Assembly (NCBI RefSeq): GCF_000305785.2
Contig: NC_018868.3
Location: 1,350,001-1,414,000, forward strand
Origin: Simiduia agarivorans SA1 = DSM 21679
Lineage (GTDB): Bacteria; Pseudomonadota; Gammaproteobacteria; Pseudomonadales; Cellvibrionaceae
Direction of reading: 5' to 3'
DNA length: 64,000 nt
Shown here: in pieces, positions 62,913-64,000 of the stretch
Layout: every line of letters starts with the position of its first letter
How positions within the stretch are numbered: the first letter of the stretch is position 1
Notes under the pieces: model-generated
Database searches by the model: none
What the model was told of the DNA's origin: nothing
The model's input: only the letters and a program-made list of their open reading frames with translations
Translations under genes and position numbers: made by a program

Positions 62913-63731
62913 TCAGCTTTTTTTGCTCATGGCCGCGAATGCCGCCAGCGATTCACTCATGCTGCCGGCACCGTTCTGGGCCCAGCCGCCATCCACCGGC
63001 AGCACCACGCCACTGACGTAGCTGCCCAGATCAGATGCCAGGAACAAGCAGGCATTGCCGATGTCTTCCGGCTGCCCCATGCGCTTGAGCGGCACCGATT
63101 GCACACAGGCTTCGCGCATTTCCTCGGTGGGCGCCAGCCGTGCCATGCCTTCGGTATTATCGATGGGACCGGGCACAATCGAATTCACCCGCACGCCGTC
63201 AACGCCCCACTCCATCGCCAGGGTGCGGGTAATCATATCCACGCCCGCTTTGGCGGCACACACATGGCTTTGGGCCTGCATGGGAATAAACGCCTGCGGC
63301 GCAGATATATTGATGACCGTCGCACCCGGTTTTTTCAAATGCGGGTACACCGCCTGCATGACGTGGAAGGTGCCCATCAGGTCGATATCAATAACCGCTT
63401 TGAATGCATTGGCCGACATGCCCATGGCAGTGGCCGGGAAATTACCCGCCGCGCCCGATACCACCACATCCAGATCGCCAAAGGCCTGTTGCACAGAAGC
63501 AACGCCAGCCGCGATAGCATCCGGGTTGCGTACATCGGCAGCAAAGCCCATGGCGTCACTGCCCAGCGCTTTTAACGCCGTGACCGTGGCATCCACTTTG
63601 TCCTGCGAGCGACTGGCAACCGCCACACGGGCACCGTGGCGGGCAAACAGCTCTGCTACACCCCGGTTAATTCCGCTGGTGCCACCCACAACCAATACAT
63701 TTTTGCCGGCAAAATCCAGTGTGATTGTCAT
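62913..63731 (-). CDS. SDR family reductase lacking the usual catalytic Tyr
   Basis: 272 residues. Cofactor motif VVGGTSGINRGVAELFARHG and a conserved SGAAGNF region. At the catalytic site the sequence is QSHVCAAKAGVD: the Lys is kept but the usual Tyr four residues before it is Val/Cys. This is the pattern of 2,4-dienoyl-CoA reductases, where another Tyr acts. With an enoyl-CoA hydratase next to it, fatty-acid beta-oxidation is the likely role. It starts 18 nt downstream of that gene's stop and is probably co-transcribed with it. Confidence 0.8.
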   Translation of the reverse strand: MTITLDFAGKNVLVVGGTSGINRGVAELFARHGARVAVASRSQDKVDATVTALKALGSDAMGFAADVRNPDAIAAGVASVQQAFGDLDVVVSGAAGNFPATAMGMSANAFKAVIDIDLMGTFHVMQAVYPHLKKPGATVINISAPQAFIPMQAQSHVCAAKAGVDMITRTLAMEWGVDGVRVNSIVPGPIDNTEGMARLAPTEEMREACVQSVPLKRMGQPEDIGNACLFLASDLGSYVSGVVLPVDGGWAQNGAGSMSESLAAFAAMSKKS

Positions 63732-63749
63732 TGATAACTCCCTGCGCGA

Positions 63750-64000
63750 TCAGTTGAAAGAAGAAAAATCGGGTTTGCGCTTTTCAAAAAACGCGGTGGC
63801 CGCTTCCTTGAATTCACCGCCGGCAAGCAATTCTGCAAACAGGCCGAATTCGTTTTTCATCACCTGCTCAACGGTGTCCAATACCGGTGCCCTGAGCAAC
63901 GCTTTGGTTTTACGGACTGCCGCCGGCGGCTGGGCGGCTAAGCGCAGTGCCTGCGCACGGGCATGAGCGTGCACATTCGCTTCCACCGCATTGACAAAGC
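63750..64000 (-). CDS. enoyl-CoA hydratase/isomerase family protein, C-terminal part
   Basis: The gene enters the window at its right edge. The visible 82 residues start FVNAVEANVHAHAR and continue with LAAQPPAAVRKTKALLR, the helix that follows the crotonase core, then the C-terminal trimerisation helices (EFGLFAELLAGGEFKEAATAFFEKRKPDF). This end is typical of enoyl-CoA hydratases. The catalytic part lies outside, so the exact reaction is unknown. Confidence 0.88.
   Translation of the reverse strand, partial: FVNAVEANVHAHARAQALRLAAQPPAAVRKTKALLRAPVLDTVEQVMKNEFGLFAELLAGGEFKEAATAFFEKRKPDFSSFN

Overview
The window reads as a chromosomal segment of a heterotrophic, probably marine gammaproteobacterium related to the Cellvibrionaceae (Cellvibrio, Saccharophagus, Simiduia-like). 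This is an inference from two secreted chitinases with long poly-serine linkers, a subtilase with paired PPC domains, a Pseudomonas-like cobA-nirBD / nitrate transporter / kinase-phosphatase cluster and generally GC-rich coding sequence. No 16S or other species marker is present.

Layout. 0-4.9 kb: the end of a gamma-glutamylcyclotransferase-like gene, then an RND efflux adaptor and pump. 5-11.3 kb: a lower-GC accessory stretch with GTAG-headed palindromic repeats, a Fic enzyme with an operator-like array, small membrane and lipoprotein genes (one interrupted by an in-frame stop), and a compact AHH-type nuclease followed by two Imm11/DUF1629-like immunity candidates. 11.3-20.5 kb: a minus-strand defence operon. 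It encodes two tandem HsdM, HsdS and HsdR of a type I restriction system, then a dGTPase and a frameshifted small gene with the three motifs of archaeo-eukaryotic primases (AEP). 20.6-24.9 kb: a HIT protein, a winged-helix/nucleotidyltransferase pair that looks like a toxin-antitoxin module behind two identical palindromic operators, a PuuB-like oxidase and an unknown gene. 25-27.7 kb: a secreted subtilase, palindromic repeats and tRNA-Pro(CGG) with an 18-bp copy of its 3' end nearby. 27.8-34.4 kb: a periplasmic binding protein overlapping a large hybrid sensor kinase, an M24 peptidase with an export signal and an AraC-type regulator. 34.6-39.4 kb: a probable catabolic operon (flavin monooxygenase, BASS transporter, epimerase, SDR, TauE-like exporter).

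39.6-55.2 kb is a coherent nitrate assimilation region. On the minus strand lie cobA-nirB-nirD, ended by a very long hairpin terminator, then the nitrate transporter and a PP2C/kinase fusion. On the plus strand, behind a sigma-54-like promoter, lie a cytoplasmic molybdopterin nitrate reductase, a DmsB-DmsC fusion that probably feeds it electrons from quinol, two small proteins of unknown function, moaA and a lipoprotein. A NIT-domain protein sits at the edge. CobA makes the siroheme precursor for NirB, and MoaA starts the molybdopterin cofactor of the reductase.

55.2-61.2 kb: two modular GH18 chitinases, an ICMT-like membrane methyltransferase translationally coupled to one of them, and a secreted lipase. 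61.3-64 kb: an amidase, an atypical SDR and the end of an enoyl-CoA hydratase.

The most interesting part is the defence operon at 11.3-20.5 kb. The AEP-like gene there is hidden by a one-base frameshift in a T run, so a standard gene caller would show only an anonymous 116-residue protein.
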